Positions 5,143-6,750 of a stretch of 6,750 nucleotides of DNA are shown piece after piece (within the stretch, counting starts at the first letter, position 1; each line of letters starts with the position of its first letter). Made by a program: the position numbers and the translations under genes. Below the pieces are notes generated by a model. The model was not told the origin of the DNA. It searched no databases and saw only the letters and a list, made by a program, of their open reading frames with translations. The stretch is from JAFGTE01 sp965369305 (lineage in GTDB: Bacteria; Patescibacteriota; Gracilibacteria; UM-FILTER-43-11), in the NCBI GenBank assembly GCA_965369305.1, contig CBDUQG010000057.1:1-6750 (forward strand), given 5' to 3'.

Positions 5143-6195
5143 TTATTTCTGCTTCGCCCGAAGAACCAAGCCCAGAATAAATGACAAGAAGAAGATGGTG
5201 ATGATGGCCCAGAACTTTCCTTTGGTGCCCAAGAAAAGGGCCGATACTCCGAAGATGGCGGCTAGGGTGTAGATCGAGAAAAGCACCTGCCTTTCGCTAA
5301 ATCCAAACTGGAGCATGCGATGATGTAAGTGAACGGCTTTGCGATGTTTGTCCCATTCACCTCCTTTCCAAGGGGCTTGTTTGTTGTAAATGCGATGTAC
5401 AATCACATAAATGGCATCCATAATGGGGAAGCCTAGAATCAGGAAGGCAGTGGCGATCTTTCCTCCGGAAAAAATAGCGAGCACAGCCAATAGTAATCCG
5501 AAAAACATCGAGCCCGAATCACCAATGAGTATTTTGGGTGGGTAAAAATCAAAGAGCCAGAAGCCCAGAGCGATCATGGCCACGATTAAAGCGAGCGTTG
5601 CTGTTTCGGGCTGGTTAACCAGGTCAGTAATACTCAGAAAGAAGAGAGTTAGACAGCCGATGAAGGTGATTCCACTGGTCATTCCCGGAATGCCGTCCAG
5701 CCAGTTCATGACGTTCATGATCAGGACGATCCAGATAAGGGTAAAGATGCCTGAGAAGGCCATGATGGTGACATCACCACTGGCAAACTCCAGAACGAAT
5801 TTGATTTTATCGAGCGCAATGTAGCCGCCAAAGGGGTTGGTGATGGTTTCTACGCCGATGCCAGCCACCACCATGATGAGGGCAACAATGATTTGCATGC
5901 CTAGTCTCAAAATGGGATTGAGCCCCTTGCGATCGTCGATGAAATTAATCATGACTAGTAGGCCGCTTCCAAAAAGCAGTCCGATGAGTTTTGTGGTTGG
6001 CTCAAAGAAAATCAATGTCAGAAGAACAAAGATAAACCACAAGAGAATTCCACCGGGATAGGGGATTGGCTTGCGCTTCAGTCCGTATTTCTTCGGATTG
6101 TCTAGGAGCCCCAGCTTCGGAAAAACCCTTAGCGCAATCAGCACCGATAGAACGGTGAGCGAAAAGGCTGAAATGGCCGGAAGAAAATATTGCAT
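5143..6195 (-). CDS. TagO/WecA-like undecaprenyl-phosphate glycosyl-1-phosphate transferase
   Basis: This 350-residue protein belongs to the MraY/WecA polyprenyl-phosphate glycosyl-1-phosphate transferase family. Such membrane enzymes move a sugar-1-phosphate from a UDP-sugar onto undecaprenyl phosphate to start a lipid-linked glycan. About ten membrane helices alternate with the family's cytosolic motifs: LGLLDNPKKYGLKRKPIPYPGG (28-49), FIDDRKGL (85-92, the Asp pair at 87-88), NVMNWLDGIPG (161-171, with N161, N164 and D167), IGDSGSMFFG (224-233) and HLHHRMLQFGFSERQ (289-303). The HxHH motif and the absence of MraY's PIHHH motif favour the WecA/TagO branch, probably with UDP-GlcNAc as donor, though donor specificity is inferred. 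The segment WKGGEWDKHRK (276-286) before the His motif is unusual to my eye. The ATG follows the pdxS stop by 10 bp without a Shine-Dalgarno, so the two genes are probably cotranscribed. Confidence 0.93.
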   Translation of the reverse strand: MQYFLPAISAFSLTVLSVLIALRVFPKLGLLDNPKKYGLKRKPIPYPGGILLWFIFVLLTLIFFEPTTKLIGLLFGSGLLVMINFIDDRKGLNPILRLGMQIIVALIMVVAGIGVETITNPFGGYIALDKIKFVLEFASGDVTIMAFSGIFTLIWIVLIMNVMNWLDGIPGMTSGITFIGCLTLFFLSITDLVNQPETATLALIVAMIALGFWLFDFYPPKILIGDSGSMFFGLLLAVLAIFSGGKIATAFLILGFPIMDAIYVIVHRIYNKQAPWKGGEWDKHRKAVHLHHRMLQFGFSERQVLFSIYTLAAIFGVSALFLGTKGKFWAIITIFFLSFILGLVLRAKQK

Positions 6196-6205
6196 GAATG
6201 CTTAA

Positions 6206-6750
6206 CTAATAACCACGGGCGGCAAGCTTTGTTTCAAGAATCTCAATTTCGATACCCACCATAGCTTCCCCCAAGTTTCGGGAAAGCTCAGCGAGTTTTT
6301 TAGGATTGTTGTAGTGGGTCACTGCCTGAACAATGGCAGCGGCGCGCTTAGCCGGATCGCCGGATTTGAAAATGCCTGAACCGACAAACACACCATCGCA
6401 GCCAAGCTGCATCATTAGGGCGGCATCTGCCGGGGTGGCGATTCCGCCTGCGGCGAAGTTTACTATAGGTAGCCTACCCAGGTTCAGAGCTTCGTTTAGG
6501 AAACTTTCATCAATTCTTTCTGATTCACAGAATTCTTTTCGAACAATTTTATCAGTTTTCTTTAATTGTTCGATTTGGCCATGAATTGTTTTGATGTGAC
6601 GCACAGCTTCAATGACATTGCCAGTTCCCGCTTCACCTTTAGTGCGAATCATGCTGGCACCTTCCTGTATACGGCGAAGTGCTTCACCTAAATTGCGGGC
6701 TCCACAGACAAAGGGAATTTTGAATCTGCTTTTATCAATGTGGGCAGCCG
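6206..6750 (-). CDS. pdxS: Pyridoxal 5'-phosphate synthase lyase subunit PdxS, 5' end outside window
   Basis: PdxS is the (beta-alpha)8-barrel subunit that builds PLP from ribose 5-phosphate, glyceraldehyde 3-phosphate and ammonia supplied by the glutaminase PdxT. The reading frame stays open to the window edge, so about 180 C-terminal residues are visible and roughly 110 N-terminal residues are missing. The Met codon at 6650-6652 is internal. Upstream of it the frame reads FVCGARNLGEALRRIQEGAS, then MIRTKGEAGTGN, whose Lys (codon 6640-6638) corresponds to the second catalytic lysine of the family (Lys149 in Bacillus). Next come NFAAGGIATPADAALMMQLGCDG and VFVGSGIFKSGDP, which bind phosphate, and the usual ending LGEAMVGIEIEI...ARGY. 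No pdxT follows; the next gene is the glycosyltransferase, 10 bp away. pdxT may lie upstream, outside the window. Confidence 0.96.
   Translation of the reverse strand, partial: AAHIDKSRFKIPFVCGARNLGEALRRIQEGASMIRTKGEAGTGNVIEAVRHIKTIHGQIEQLKKTDKIVRKEFCESERIDESFLNEALNLGRLPIVNFAAGGIATPADAALMMQLGCDGVFVGSGIFKSGDPAKRAAAIVQAVTHYNNPKKLAELSRNLGEAMVGIEIEILETKLAARGY

Overview
The window looks like a chromosomal segment of an uncultivated bacterium with ordinary housekeeping genes, small intergenic gaps and roughly mid-40s percent GC by eye. A single-protein Elp3 in a clearly bacterial setting (MraY/WecA-family glycosyltransferase, PdxS, DoxX, sigma70-like promoters), together with mostly Shine-Dalgarno-free starts, points towards a candidate-phylum lineage such as Patescibacteria/CPR. 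That placement is an inference. UGA acts as a normal stop (it ends the gene at 4486-4896 just before a terminator hairpin), so the recoded UGA=Gly code of some Patescibacteria is not supported.

Layout. Bases 1-527 hold no convincing gene but are rich in hairpins: a long stem capped by a UUCG tetraloop at 21-79, a hairpin with a U-rich tract on the minus strand at 131-173, a perfect AT-rich stem at 314-340, a small hairpin at 429-445, and a good promoter at 476-504. That promoter drives a polytopic membrane protein of unknown function (528-1511, +). Its 3' end overlaps by 74 bp, tail to tail, with a DoxX-family gene (1438-1845, -), which lies 22 bp downstream of elp3 (1868-3490, -). These two probably form an elp3-doxX operon. 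A divergent promoter region (about 3491-3592) separates elp3 from an alpha/beta-hydrolase (3593-4390, +).

A shared hairpin terminator (4441-4470) lies between the hydrolase and a convergent small four-helix membrane protein (4486-4896, -). That small gene has the best expression signals in the window: TTGACA-17-TATAAA with an extended -10, a roughly 139-nt leader containing a two-part long-range hairpin, and the only strong Shine-Dalgarno. Upstream of it is an inverted repeat (5088-5115), then a TagO/WecA-like glycosyl-1-phosphate transferase (5143-6195, -) and pdxS (6206 to the right edge, -, missing its N-terminus), 10 bp apart and probably cotranscribed.

Functionally the window combines tRNA wobble-uridine modification (Elp3), PLP synthesis (PdxS), lipid-linked glycan initiation, a DoxX membrane protein, a lipase/esterase-like hydrolase and two unassigned membrane proteins. 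There is no sign of a mobile element, CRISPR array, tRNA or rRNA. The best candidates for something new are the structured leader plus small membrane protein at 4486-5070, and the hairpin-dense stretch at 1-450.
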